A DNA stretch of 51,923 bases from Spartobacteria bacterium. GTDB taxonomy: Bacteria > Verrucomicrobiota > Verrucomicrobiia > Chthoniobacterales > UBA10450. Position numbers and translations under genes: made by a program. The notes beneath the pieces are model-generated. The model was not told the origin of the DNA. It did no database searches and saw nothing but the letters and a program-made list of their open reading frames with translations. The stretch lies in assembly GCA_003169695.1 (NCBI GenBank), contig PNAS01000035.1:1-51923 (forward strand). The letters run 5' to 3'. Below are positions 33,430 to 42,055 of the stretch, piece by piece. Each line of letters begins with the position of its first letter. The stretch's first letter is position 1.

Positions 33430-33705
33430 TTATTCAGTAATGACGATCGTAATGTTCTTATCGATCACAAGCTCGGCGCTGGTCAGGGTGATGGTCTGCC
33501 CATTGAGCGCGGCATCGAACTGAACCGTGTCCCCGTCGCTGGCCGCGGCGATCGTATCGCGGAGTTAACCAGCGCCGCTATCAGCCATGCTGGTGACGAT
33601 GAGCGTGGCCGCGTGAACACTTTCGGCGCCGGCCGTCGCCGCGCAAAGCAGAGCGAAGAGTTGCAGCCCGCCTAAGGCGGAGAAGCGGCGCGGGAACAGA
33701 CGCAT
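33430..33705 (-). pseudogene. Truncated N-terminus of a beta-helix surface protein
   Basis: Minus-strand frame from ATG 33705: MRLFPRRFSALGGLQLFALLCAATAGA is a signal peptide, then ATLIVTSMADSGAG, a stop (TAA at 33565), and LRDTIAAASDGDTVQFDAALNGQTITLTSAELVIDKNITIVITE, stop. The typical family has SGAGSLRDTI here, so a single change gave the stop. The rest of the beta-helix is missing. Right-handed parallel beta-helix (choice-of-anchor Q type) surface proteins of Verrucomicrobiota begin this way. It is a dead remnant. Confidence 0.75.
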
Positions 33706-33707
33706 AA

Positions 33708-34253
33708 ATTAATGCCTCCAATTCTACGGCGACTCCTACAGCAACGGCGACGGCAACACCGACGCCAACGCCGACAGCGACGGTAACTCCTACAGCAACA
33801 GCTACGACGACGCCGACGGCGACCGCTACGCCAAGTCCGACAGCGACCCCGTCGCCAACTCTAGCTCGGGCATTGAATATCTCGACGCGATTGCGGGTGG
33901 AAACCGGGGACAAGGTGATGATTGGCGGATTTATCATCACCGGAGAGGCTCCCAAAAACGTGGCGGTGCGAGGAATTGGACCATCGCTTATCCCTTTCGG
34001 CATAGCTCACGCCCTGGCTGATCCCACCCTCGAGCTGCGCGGCTCCGACAGCGCGTTGCTCTTCCAAAACGACGACTGGCGGGACGACCCTGCGCAAGCG
34101 GCCCAACTTACCGCCCTGGGTCTCGCACTCGATGATCCTAACGAGTCGGGCATCGTCGCCACGCTCCAGGCCGGCGCTTCCTATACCGCCATCCTGGCCG
34201 GGAAGAACGGCGGCACGGGAATCGGTCTCGTCGAGATTTATAATGTGCACTAA
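33708..34253 (+). pseudogene. C-terminal remnant of a PT-repeat surface protein
   Basis: The frame opens after TAA at 33705 with no start codon: a Ser/Thr/Pro/Ala repeat (TPTATATATPTPTPTATVTP...) to about 33862, then ALNISTRLRVETGDKVMIGGF, ITGEAPKNVAVRGIGPSLIPFG, LADPTLELRGSDSALLFQNDDW and AGASYTAILAGKNGGTGIGLVEIYNVH, stop. This C-terminal domain occurs in large extracellular proteins of Verrucomicrobiota after such linkers. Its own N-terminus is absent. It lies back to back with the minus-strand N-terminal remnant (33430-33705), which suggests one or two large surface genes were rearranged and lost. Confidence 0.75.
33723..33862 (+). repeat. Degenerate trinucleotide-type Thr/Pro/Ala repeat
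   Basis: About 140 bases of ACG/ACT/CCG/GCG/ACA codons in varied order, coding the PT-rich linker. The repeat is imperfect, so recent slippage is not evident. It is not CRISPR-like: the unit is only 3-6 bases and there are no unique spacers. Confidence 0.7.
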
Positions 34254-34423
34254 GCCGACCCCGAAAGCTTTCGGCGTGGGAAAACTCGAAGTCCGAAGCT
34301 CGAAACAATGCTAAATGTTCGAGGAGGAAAATTCGACACGGTTCTCGTTTCGATCATTCCGCCATTTCGAAATTGCAACTGGCCGGGATTATGACGTGCA
34401 TTAGTGCACTGTTGCCGCGGTCA

Positions 34424-34448
34424 TCCTCCTCCGCCAAGCTACGGCGGA
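34424..34448. repeat. Short CCGCCAAGCTACGGCGG hairpin repeat
   Basis: TCCGCC, a 7-base loop and GGCGGA give a 6-bp stem, preceded by TCATCCTCC. This is one of the repeat types seen at 45831-45861 in the opposite orientation. It lies in the gap before speA. Confidence 0.5.
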
Positions 34449-34472
34449 CAGACTAGACCGCCGTTACAGGAG

Positions 34473-36422
34473 TCAACTCAGCGGGAGCCAGTTCCCGGGC
34501 TGGGGTTTATTGTCGGCGAGCGATAGATACGTGTACTCTTGCAGGAGACGCTCGTAATCCGAGAGGAGCTTCATCCCGTCATTCGGCTTAAGACGGTCGC
34601 TTTTGATCGCGCCATCCACTTGAGTCTTGAGCAGGCGCATTAATTCGACTTTGTCCCACTGGGTCATGGCAAGCACTTCGCCGATGGTGCTGCCTTCGAT
34701 TACTTCCTCGATATACCAGCCTGATTCTTCGTCGGGATCGAGAAAGATGTGCGCCTCGGTCACTCGCCCAAACAAATTGTGCAGATCCCCCATGATGTCC
34801 TGGTAGGCGCCGACCATGAAGACGCCGAGGTAGTACATTTCACCCGGAGTAATACGATGAAGCGGCAAGGTGTCCTTCACATCCTGCAGGTCGATGAACT
34901 TGGAGACTTTGCCGTCTGAATCACAGGTGATGTCGACGAGCATGCCGTTGCGATCGGGAGGGGTGTTGAGGCGATGGATCGGCATGATCGGGAATAATTG
35001 CCCGAGCGCCCAGTGATCGAGGAGCGACTGAAAGACGGAGAAATTGCAGATGTATTGGTCGCCGAGCGAAGTCTCGAGCTCTTTCACTTCCTCCGGCACG
35101 AAGCGCAGACCGCGATGCATGTTCACGATTTGTTGGGCGAGCTGCCAGTAGACGCAATCGAGCTTCGCTTTCGATTCCAGATCGAGCAGGCCGAGGTCAA
35201 ATGTCTGTTGCGCTTCTTCCTTGATCTGCTGAATGTCGTGCAGACTTTCGAGGCGATTCCCGCGCTTGAGGCGTTGCTTCACATCGAGAATGTCGCGCAC
35301 CAGTTTGTGATCTTTCTCGGTCATCTCGACTTTGAGTTTCGGCGCGGTCTTCTCAATGGAACTGAACGCTTCGACGACGAGCACGGAATGATGCGCGACG
35401 ATAGCGCGTCCGCCTTCGCTCACGATCGCCGGATGCGCGACGCCTTCGGAATCGCAGACGTCCATGATGTTCCAGACGACGTCGTTCGCATATTCCTGGA
35501 GCGAATAATTCGCGGAGCTGTCAAAATCGCTGCGCGATCCGTCGTAATCGACCCCGAGGCCCCCACCCACGTCAAGATAACCGAGTTCATGCCCGAGCTT
35601 GCACAGTTTTGCGTAATAGCGCGCCGCTTCGCGCACCGCGCGTTTGATTGTGGAAATATCCGGCACCTGCGAGCCGACATGGAAATGAACGAGCTTGAAG
35701 CAATGCGCCAGTCCCGCCGCTTTTAACATCTCGCTCGCGGCGACGAGGCTCGTGGTGTCGAGACCGAACTTGGCGTTCTCGCCGCCGCTGGGCGACCATT
35801 TCCCGGAACCCTTGCTATATAGGCGCACGCGGATGCCGATGTGCGGCTCGACGCCGACCTCCTTCGAAGCGCGGATCGCTTGCTCGAGTTCTTCGAGTTT
35901 CTCGACCACAATGACGACGGACTTGCCGAGCTTCCGGCCGAGCAATGCCATGCGGATGAAAGCGCGGTCCTTGTAGCCGTTGCAGATGATGAGACTCTCG
36001 GGGTCCTTGTGCATCGCGAGCGCCGCGACCAATTCCGGCTTGCTTCCAGCTTCGAGTCCAAAATGAAAATCCTCGCCAGCCTCGACAATCTCTTCGATCA
36101 CCTCTCGTAACTGATTGACCTTGATCGGAAAAACGCCGCGATAATGATTCTTGTAACCGAACTCCGTCATCGCATTTTGAAACGCGCAGTTAACCGATTC
36201 CACCCGGTGGCGCAGCAAATCCTGAAAGCGGATGACGAGCGGGAACCCGAGGCCGCGAGTCCGCGCTTCGTTCACGACTTTGAGAATATCGATCGCGCCG
36301 CCTTTTTCCTGAAGGGGACGCACCTCAACATTGCCGGCGCTGTTGACCGTGAAATAGCCGGTGCCCCAGCCATCGACGTTGTACGTGGAAATAGCGGCGT
36401 CAACGTCCCACTCGGTCTTCAT
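34473..36422 (-). CDS. speA: Biosynthetic arginine decarboxylase
   Basis: A 649-aa protein, matching the 630-660 aa usual for SpeA. The PLP-binding alanine-racemase-like barrel includes the lysine in FPIKVNQLREVI, HFGLEAGSKPEL and VHFHVGSQVPD. The C-terminal domain has the metal-associated CDSEGVAHPAIVSEGGRAIVAHHS and the later CDSDGKVSKFID. It makes agmatine from arginine with PLP and Mg, the first step of putrescine synthesis. ATG 36422 is chosen because SpeA similarity starts at TEWDVDAAISTYNVDGWG; the frame is open 160 bases further. No speB or aguA homologue is in the window. Confidence 0.95.
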   Translation of the reverse strand: MKTEWDVDAAISTYNVDGWGTGYFTVNSAGNVEVRPLQEKGGAIDILKVVNEARTRGLGFPLVIRFQDLLRHRVESVNCAFQNAMTEFGYKNHYRGVFPIKVNQLREVIEEIVEAGEDFHFGLEAGSKPELVAALAMHKDPESLIICNGYKDRAFIRMALLGRKLGKSVVIVVEKLEELEQAIRASKEVGVEPHIGIRVRLYSKGSGKWSPSGGENAKFGLDTTSLVAASEMLKAAGLAHCFKLVHFHVGSQVPDISTIKRAVREAARYYAKLCKLGHELGYLDVGGGLGVDYDGSRSDFDSSANYSLQEYANDVVWNIMDVCDSEGVAHPAIVSEGGRAIVAHHSVLVVEAFSSIEKTAPKLKVEMTEKDHKLVRDILDVKQRLKRGNRLESLHDIQQIKEEAQQTFDLGLLDLESKAKLDCVYWQLAQQIVNMHRGLRFVPEEVKELETSLGDQYICNFSVFQSLLDHWALGQLFPIMPIHRLNTPPDRNGMLVDITCDSDGKVSKFIDLQDVKDTLPLHRITPGEMYYLGVFMVGAYQDIMGDLHNLFGRVTEAHIFLDPDEESGWYIEEVIEGSTIGEVLAMTQWDKVELMRLLKTQVDGAIKSDRLKPNDGMKLLSDYERLLQEYTYLSLADNKPQPGNWLPLS

Positions 36423-36622
36423 TTTTCGTGCGCAGCGGCAGCCGCAGAGCGCATATTCAATCACCGCTGCGGACATGCAAGCACGCATCGCGAAAATCTC
36501 AGCGTTCCGCCGCTCGGCGTTTGACGTCACGCGGCTTCGCCGCCATTCCCTGGCATCGCGCGACCAAGCGCGGGATCCCACCCCGCTTGTTTTTCGTGAC
36601 CGGACTGATACGGTTTGCGCGG

Positions 36623-37111
36623 ATGAACAAAACGGTTATCGAGGTGCAGGTGCGGGCGGTTTTGCCGACAAGTGGCGGCTGCGCGGTTTTCCTCGGAAAC
36701 AACGACAAAGTCTTCATCATTTACGTCGATCAAACGGTCGGGAGCGCGATCACAATGTTTATGCGGGATGTCTCGAAAGAGCGCCCTCTCACCCATGACC
36801 TGATGGGGCACCTCATGACCGCACTCGGCGCGCGCGTTGAGCGGGTGATCATTAACGATCTGAAAAACGCGACCTACTACGCGCGAATGATCATCCGCGC
36901 GGAAAATGAATTGCAGCAGAAGAAGATTATCGAATTGGATGGGCGGCCGAGTGATTGTATCGCGATGGCGACGCAGCAGAAAGCGCCGATGTACGTGAGC
37001 CAGGAAGTTTGGGACGAGGTCGACGACATGAGCGACGTCCTCCGCAAGATGGAGGAGGATGGCATCAAGCCTGATGTCGAGTCAGAGTCGGAGTCCACCG
37101 AGGAGGAGTAG
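36623..37111 (+). CDS. Bifunctional nuclease-domain (DUF151) protein
   Basis: A 162-aa protein with the bifunctional nuclease (BFN/DUF151) domain: VIEVQVRAVLPTSGGCAVFLGNNDKVFIIYVD, LTHDLMGHLMTALGARVERVIINDLKNATYYARM, and ELDGRPSDCIAMATQQKAPMYVSQEVWDEV. The family core DGRPSDxIALA is kept as DGRPSDCIAMA. Members were described as having DNase and RNase activity, with some roles in stress response. An acidic C-terminus (ESESESTEEE) is extra. ATG 36623 is chosen as the first codon before the domain. It is divergent from speA with a gap of 200 bases. Confidence 0.9.
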   Translation: MNKTVIEVQVRAVLPTSGGCAVFLGNNDKVFIIYVDQTVGSAITMFMRDVSKERPLTHDLMGHLMTALGARVERVIINDLKNATYYARMIIRAENELQQKKIIELDGRPSDCIAMATQQKAPMYVSQEVWDEVDDMSDVLRKMEEDGIKPDVESESESTEEE

Positions 37112-37217
37112 CGGCGATCCGCAACCGCCGAAGCGTCCAGCGTCAAGCAAGGAAGCGACTGGCCCGTAAAGGAATAGTGGCTGGCGCGGCTCGGAATGAC
37201 GATCGAAACGTCGAGCG

Positions 37218-38984
37218 TTATCCCAGCAAATCGGCGTAATGCTTTTGCGCCATTTCCGTGCAGCGCCCCAGAATCGCTGACGAGGTATCGAGTTCGAGGA
37301 GTTCGGTGACGAGCTGCTGGCATTCGGTGTGAGTGAGACTTTGCACGGCACGCTTCACCCGCGGAACGAGCGACGCGCCCACACTGAGCTCATCCATTCC
37401 CAAGCCGAGAAGTAGTGGAACGAGTGCGAGATCCCCCGCCATCTCGCCGCAAACGCCCACCCAAATGCCATGCGTATGGGCGGCATCCGCCACCATCTTG
37501 AGGAGATGCAGGACAGCTGGATGCGTCGGCTCATAGAGATGCGCGATTCGCTCATTGACCCGGTCCACCGCGATCGCATACTGAATGAGATCGTTCGTGC
37601 CGATGCTGAAAAAATCGACTTCGCGCGCGAGTCTCTCGGCCGAGATAGCCGCGCTCGGAATTTCGATCATCGCGCCGACTTCCGTCTCGCGATTGAAAGC
37701 CTGACCTTCACGCTCCAGCTCGGCTTTGCATTCTTCCAGGCAGGCGAGCGCGCGACGCAACTCCTCCAGCCCTGAAATCATCGGGAACATAATCTTCACA
37801 TTCCCCACAGCGCTCGCGCGAATGATCGCGCGCAATTGCGCCTTGAACATGTCGGGATGCTCGAGACAGAATCGAATGGCGCGCTCGCCCATAAAAGGAT
37901 TCAGCTCGTCGCCTGAATCCACCGCGCCTGCCACCTTGTCGCCACCCAGATCGAAGGTCCGGATGATGAGCGGATGCGGCCGCACTTGTTCCGCTACTTT
38001 TCGATAGGTTGCATATTGCTCCTCTTCGCTCGGGAGCGTCGTCCGATTGAGGTAAAGAAATTCCGTCCGGTAAAGCCCGATTCCTTCGGCTCCGTTACGC
38101 GGAGCGGCTTCCACGTCGTCGGGCAGCTCGATGTTGGCCGAAAGCACGATGTGCCGGCCATCGCGCGTGGTTGATTTGGTCTCGCGCAAGCCGGTCAACT
38201 GCTCCGCGACCTGCCCTTTCCTGTGTTCCAATTCGCCGTAATGCCAGAGTGTTTCGGGAGTCGGATCGAGAATTAGAAGGCCGCTGTAACCATCGAGGAG
38301 GACTTGCTGGCCGCTCTCGAGTTTTTCGGTGGCGTCGTGCAACCCGACTATGGCCGGAATCCCGAGCGAACGGGACATGATCGCGGTGTGTGAAGTGCGG
38401 CTGCCCAGATCGGTCGCAAGACCGAGCACGTATTTGCGGTTCATCGTGGCGGTATCTGATGGCGTAATGTTGTGCGCCACGAGGATGTGCCGCTCGGTCA
38501 GCGCCAGAAATGACTTGGGCGCCTTCCCCAGAAGATTTCGAACGACGCGTCGCGTTACGTCCTGGATGTCGAGCGCGCGCTCGCGCAAGTACGGGTCATC
38601 GATCTTGCTCAGCGTATCGGCGTAATGGGTCGCCACTTCCTGAAAAACGAATTCCACATTGCAAAGATCGGCCTCGAGTTTGCGCAAGACTTCGTCGATT
38701 AAGGTTCGGTCTTCGACTACGAGCAGATGCGCGTCGAAGATGCCGGCGTCTTTCGCGCCGATCGATTCGGCGATGCGTTCCTGCATCTCAAGAATCTGAG
38801 CGCGCGTCTGGATAAGCGCCGCCTCGAACCGCCCAATCTCGTTCGGGATGTCCCCTGCTTGAATGCGATGCCTCGCGACCTCGTCCCCGTCGTCGCGCAC
38901 AACATGGATGGTTCCGCGGGCGAGGCCGGGGGAAACCCCGACGCCTTGGAATCGCGTCTCCTGCCTCGCCTTATCGCTGCTCAT
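37218..38984 (-). CDS. ptsI: PTS enzyme I (phosphoenolpyruvate-protein phosphotransferase)
   Basis: A 588-aa protein with all domain marks of EI: N-terminal HPr-binding region, phosphohistidine loop LGSRTSHTAIMSRSLGIPAIVG (His 199), PEP-binding barrel with LYRTEFLYLNR, RTFDLGGDK, MFPMISGLEEL, FSIGTNDLIQYAIAVDR and the catalytic Cys in WVGVCGEMAGD. It takes the phosphate from PEP and passes it to HPr. It is the third gene from hprK, with ptsH between, 173 bp downstream of ptsH across an inverted repeat. No EIIA, EIIB or EIIC gene is in the window, so a regulatory phosphorelay is possible. Confidence 0.96.
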   Translation of the reverse strand: MSSDKARQETRFQGVGVSPGLARGTIHVVRDDGDEVARHRIQAGDIPNEIGRFEAALIQTRAQILEMQERIAESIGAKDAGIFDAHLLVVEDRTLIDEVLRKLEADLCNVEFVFQEVATHYADTLSKIDDPYLRERALDIQDVTRRVVRNLLGKAPKSFLALTERHILVAHNITPSDTATMNRKYVLGLATDLGSRTSHTAIMSRSLGIPAIVGLHDATEKLESGQQVLLDGYSGLLILDPTPETLWHYGELEHRKGQVAEQLTGLRETKSTTRDGRHIVLSANIELPDDVEAAPRNGAEGIGLYRTEFLYLNRTTLPSEEEQYATYRKVAEQVRPHPLIIRTFDLGGDKVAGAVDSGDELNPFMGERAIRFCLEHPDMFKAQLRAIIRASAVGNVKIMFPMISGLEELRRALACLEECKAELEREGQAFNRETEVGAMIEIPSAAISAERLAREVDFFSIGTNDLIQYAIAVDRVNERIAHLYEPTHPAVLHLLKMVADAAHTHGIWVGVCGEMAGDLALVPLLLGLGMDELSVGASLVPRVKRAVQSLTHTECQQLVTELLELDTSSAILGRCTEMAQKHYADLLG

Positions 38985-39052
38985 GCCGCAGCGAGAGTAG
39001 CGGAGGACAAGCTTACTTAAAGCGCGAAAACTCAGCGCCGCCTCGCTCTTCC

Positions 39053-39129
39053 GTAGGGCGGGGTCGCTGACCCCGCCGACGGAGGACGTTACTTTGGCCG
39101 ATCTGGCGGGGTCAGCGACCTCGCCCTAC
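39053..39129. repeat. Long hairpin of TGTAGGGCGGGG type
   Basis: The arms 39053-39077 and 39105-39129 are complementary at 24 of 25 positions around a 27-base centre, and each arm contains its own small palindrome GGGGTCGCTGACCCC. Ends GTAGGGCG and CGCCCTAC place it with the 12001-12057 unit. It lies in the gap between ptsH and ptsI and could attenuate or terminate the ptsH transcript. Confidence 0.75.
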
Positions 39130-39157
39130 AGGAGCATGGCAGAGGAGAGCGCAAAAC

Positions 39158-39469
39158 TCAGTCTTCGTTGAAGCGCCGGTTGATCAAATCTTCGATCTCC
39201 TCCATCGCCTTGTCGGCATCGGGGCCTTCGCAGCGAATCAGCAGCTTCGAACCCTGACCGGCGGCCAGCATCATCAAACCCATGATGCTCTTGCCGTTGA
39301 TCTGCTCGCCCTCCTTCTCAACCCAGATTTCGGATCGATATCGGCTCGCGATGCGCACGAACATTGCCGCGGGCCTCGCATGCAGGCCGAGGCGATTGAT
39401 AATCGTAATCTCTTTCTCGATTTTCTGCCCGCGCGCTGGTCCCGCAGATCTCCGATTCAAAAGGCCCAT
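39158..39469 (-). CDS. ptsH: Phosphocarrier protein HPr
   Basis: A 103-aa protein with the active-site loop RLGLHARPAAMFV (His 30) and the regulatory serine region INGKSIMGLMMLAAGQG (Ser 61). Both the EI-phosphorylated His and the Ser that HprK phosphorylates are present. A 16-residue N-terminal extension (LLNRRSAGPARGQKIE) is unusual; most HPr proteins are about 88 aa and begin near the strand preceding the His. The start ATG overlaps the TAA of hprK by one base (TAATG). HPr transfers phosphate from EI to EIIA proteins, or signals when Ser-phosphorylated. Confidence 0.95.
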   Translation of the reverse strand: MGLLNRRSAGPARGQKIEKEITIINRLGLHARPAAMFVRIASRYRSEIWVEKEGEQINGKSIMGLMMLAAGQGSKLLIRCEGPDADKAMEEIEDLINRRFNED

Positions 39470-40464
39470 TAGGTTTCCTTCGTCTCCATTAGATTGAGCA
39501 ACTTGTCATTAAATTCCACTGCGCTGTTTCGTCCCAGACCTTTCAGCTTTTGGTCCATCGCCGCAACTTCGATCAAACGCGCGATATCGCGGCCTGGCCG
39601 CACCGGGATGATAATGTGCGGCACCTGTAATTTGAGGATCTCGTAATATCCCTGGTCGAGCCCGATCCGATCGACCTCCTCGAGTTCCTGCCAATCTTGC
39701 AAGGTCACGACGAGGTCGACTCGCTTCTCGATTCGAATGCTGCCGATGCCGAAAATTGAAGCGACGTTGATAATGCCGATCCCGCGCACTTCCATGTGGT
39801 ACCGGGTCAACTCAGGCGCGGTCGCCACCAGCTCGCGGCCCTCGAGAGATTTCACCCGGGTCACATCGTCTGCCACCAGGCTGTAGCCCCGTTCGATCAA
39901 GCCGAGCACGCATTCGCTTTTTCCAATGCCACTTTGGCCACGGATCAAAACGCCGACGCCAAGAATATCGACCATGCTGCCGAACTCGGTCACAGTGGGC
40001 GAAAAATCGACCTCCATCGCAATTGTCGCCGCATTGATAAATCGCATCGTCACCATCGGCGTCCGGAAGACAGCCACCTGTTCCTCTTCCGCGACCACCA
40101 ACAGCTCCGGCTCGAGGTGGGCGCCTCGCGAAGTGACCAGGCATGGAATTTTTTGCGCGCACAAGGCGCGAAACCGCTGGATGCGCGTCTTCGGCCGAAG
40201 ACTTTTCAGATACGATTGCTCGGCCGCGCCTAGAACCTGGACGCGTTTTTCCGCGAAATAATTGTAGAAACCGGAAAGAGCCAGACCGGGACGGTTAATG
40301 GTCGGTTCGCGAATTTTTCGATGAAAGCCGACCCGCTTTCCTTCGAGCTTTAGGTGAAGCTTCTCTCCGTGTGCGCGATAAAAACTATCGACGGTGACAA
40401 CCGGAACGTTTCTGCGCTGTTCGCTGCCTGAAGTAATCGCCTGCGTTATCGGCTTCTCGCTCAT
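39469..40464 (-). CDS. hprK: HPr kinase/phosphorylase
   Basis: A 331-aa protein (ATG 40464). The Walker A loop is GQSGIGKSECVLGLIERGY (Gly 176-Ser 183), followed by ADDVTRVK and the HprK signature MEVRGIGIINVASIFG, with RPGRDIARLIEVAAMDQKLKGLG at the C-terminus. It phosphorylates and dephosphorylates HPr at the regulatory Ser using ATP or inorganic phosphate. Position next to hpf, lptB and ptsH matches the enterobacterial rpoN locus order, but with hprK in the place of ptsN and rpoN absent. It may tie carbon status to envelope synthesis; that is inference. Confidence 0.95.
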   Translation of the reverse strand: MSEKPITQAITSGSEQRRNVPVVTVDSFYRAHGEKLHLKLEGKRVGFHRKIREPTINRPGLALSGFYNYFAEKRVQVLGAAEQSYLKSLRPKTRIQRFRALCAQKIPCLVTSRGAHLEPELLVVAEEEQVAVFRTPMVTMRFINAATIAMEVDFSPTVTEFGSMVDILGVGVLIRGQSGIGKSECVLGLIERGYSLVADDVTRVKSLEGRELVATAPELTRYHMEVRGIGIINVASIFGIGSIRIEKRVDLVVTLQDWQELEEVDRIGLDQGYYEILKLQVPHIIIPVRPGRDIARLIEVAAMDQKLKGLGRNSAVEFNDKLLNLMETKET

Positions 40465-40500
40465 CCACAATTCATTTATCGCGGGACGGCAGCAATTTCC

Positions 40501-40527
40501 ACCAGCAGATCAGCGCTGGTCTTTTTT
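40501..40527 (+). terminator. Terminator-like stem with T-run, plus-strand sense
   Basis: ACCAGC, an 8-base loop and GCTGGT are followed by CTTTTTT. Another stem, TTCCCAA...TTGGGAA, lies at 40546-40566. All genes here run on the minus strand, so a plus-sense terminator has no obvious client; it may stop antisense transcription or be chance. Confidence 0.35.
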
Positions 40528-40678
40528 GACGCGCGCAACTCCTCCTTCCCAAGCTTAATTTGGGAACGCACTTTTCTTCAAAGCTCCGCGTCGCCAGCGT
40601 GACCGAAAATGCGCGGCCGCTAGCGCATCTACGGCAATGACCAGACTATCTCCCGTCCGCCACGGGCGCAACTCACGA

Positions 40679-41254
40679 TCAATTCACTGTCGGCTCGATT
40701 AGACCGAAATCGCCGCTTTTCCGGCGGTAGAGGACGTTCACACGCGAGCTGCGCGCATTCAAAAAAACGAGAAACTGCCGAGGCGACATTTCCATTTGCA
40801 AAACCGCCTCATCCACAAACATCGGCTTGACCGGAAGCCGCTCGGTCCGGACAACGGCATGCTCCTGATGCTCGTCATCCTCGGTCGGTTCGGGATGGAG
40901 CACCTGCTCGTCGAGATGCTGCACGATGTCCTTTCGCGGCCGGTGTTTGCGCATGAGGCGTGTCTTATATTTCCGCATTTGCCGCGCGACCTTGTCCGCG
41001 ACCGCATCGATCGCGGCGTACATGTCATTCGTCTCTTCGCATGCCTCGATCGTGATGTGATTCGAGCAAACGAGCACGACCTCCGCGGAGTGCCGGTATT
41101 TCTCGACCTCCAGGATGACGTGCGCCTCGATGATCTTGGGGTAATCGAGGTGGAGACCTTCAATCTTCCGCGTGACGTAATCGCTGATCGAATCGGTAAT
41201 CTGGAGGTGACGTCCGGTGACTTTGACGTTCGGATGGGCGTTGTTCGATATCAC
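40679..41254 (-). CDS. hpf: Ribosome hibernation promoting factor, long form
   Basis: A 191-aa long-type HPF. The N-terminal S30AE domain reads VKVTGRHLQITDSISDYVTRKIEGL...HVILEVEKYRHSAEVVLVCSNHITIEAC and DKVARQMRKYKTRLMRKHRP, the basic helix that binds 16S rRNA. After a linker comes the C-terminal dimerisation domain VVRTERLPVKPMFVDEAVLQMEMSPRQFLVFLNARSSRVNVLYRRKSGDFGLIEP. Long HPF makes 100S ribosome dimers in stationary phase. Start is GTG at 41254, 15 bases after the lptB stop. Confidence 0.95.
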   Translation of the reverse strand: MISNNAHPNVKVTGRHLQITDSISDYVTRKIEGLHLDYPKIIEAHVILEVEKYRHSAEVVLVCSNHITIEACEETNDMYAAIDAVADKVARQMRKYKTRLMRKHRPRKDIVQHLDEQVLHPEPTEDDEHQEHAVVRTERLPVKPMFVDEAVLQMEMSPRQFLVFLNARSSRVNVLYRRKSGDFGLIEPTVN

Positions 41255-41269
41255 GTGTTTTCCTTTCGC

Positions 41270-42055
41270 TTACATTTGAAACCGTTCACCGAGATATAAC
41301 TGGCGGCTGATGGGATCGTTGATCAGAAAATCCTTCGTGCCTTCACTTTCGACGCGGCCTTCGAAAATCAGGTAGGCCCGGTCGACGATCGAGAGCGTCT
41401 CGCGAACATTGTGATCGGTGATCAAAATCGCCAGACCGGATTTTCTCAGGTTGACGACGATCTGCTGCACATCATAAACGGCGATCGGATCCACGCCGCT
41501 GAATGGCTCGTCGAGCATAAGCAGACTCGGTGAGGTGACGAGCGAGCGCGCAATCGTCAGCCGCCGTTTCTCACCACCGCTCAAGGTGATTGCGGTGTTT
41601 TTCGCGATCCGTTCGATACCGAATTGGTGGAGCAGTTGATCGCAACGCTGGCGCCGTTCGTATTTGCCTAGCGGAAGCGTTTCGAGAATCGCCATAATGT
41701 TTTGCTCGACCGTCATCTTGCGAAAAATCGATTCTTCCTGCGGCAAATAGCCCATGCCGAGCCGAGCGCGTTTGTGCATGGGATAATTCGTTACGTCCTC
41801 CTGGGAAAAGACGACGCGACCGCTATTCGGCCTAACGAGCCCAACGATCATGTAAAAACTCGTTGTCTTGCCGGCGCCGTTCGGGCCGAGCAGCCCCACG
41901 ATCTCGCCGGCGCGCACCTTGATGTCGACCCCGTTAACGACGGCGCGTCCGCCGTACATTTTTACGAGCTGCTCCGTGACCAGGACGTGTTCCTGCTCGA
42001 CGGGCTTTGTGGAAGGCGTGACGGCCGGTGAGGTGGATGCAGGTTCGCGGATCAC
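41270..42055 (-). CDS. lptB: LPS export ABC transporter ATPase LptB
   Basis: A 261-aa ATPase with Walker A GPNGAGKTT, Q-loop YLPQEES, signature LSGGEKRR and Walker B LLMLDEPFSGVD, and the LptB-type order of sequence (LVRPNSGRVVFSQEDVTNYPMHKRARLGMGYL). The start overlaps lptA by 4 nt (ATGA). The N-terminal 25 residues (REPASTSPAVTPSTKPVEQEH) are longer than in E. coli LptB. The protein powers LPS extraction by LptFG, which is not encoded here. Confidence 0.94.
   Translation of the reverse strand: MIREPASTSPAVTPSTKPVEQEHVLVTEQLVKMYGGRAVVNGVDIKVRAGEIVGLLGPNGAGKTTSFYMIVGLVRPNSGRVVFSQEDVTNYPMHKRARLGMGYLPQEESIFRKMTVEQNIMAILETLPLGKYERRQRCDQLLHQFGIERIAKNTAITLSGGEKRRLTIARSLVTSPSLLMLDEPFSGVDPIAVYDVQQIVVNLRKSGLAILITDHNVRETLSIVDRAYLIFEGRVESEGTKDFLINDPISRQLYLGERFQM

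Noticed and set aside
33723..33862. Possible CRISPR-like repeat array
   Set aside because: The units are codon-sized and imperfect, without fixed-length repeats and unique spacers; they code a Thr/Pro/Ala linker.
40501..40566. Small RNA gene ending at the T-run
   Set aside because: Only terminator-like stems are visible; no promoter, conserved core or other mark was found, so a ncRNA is not claimed.
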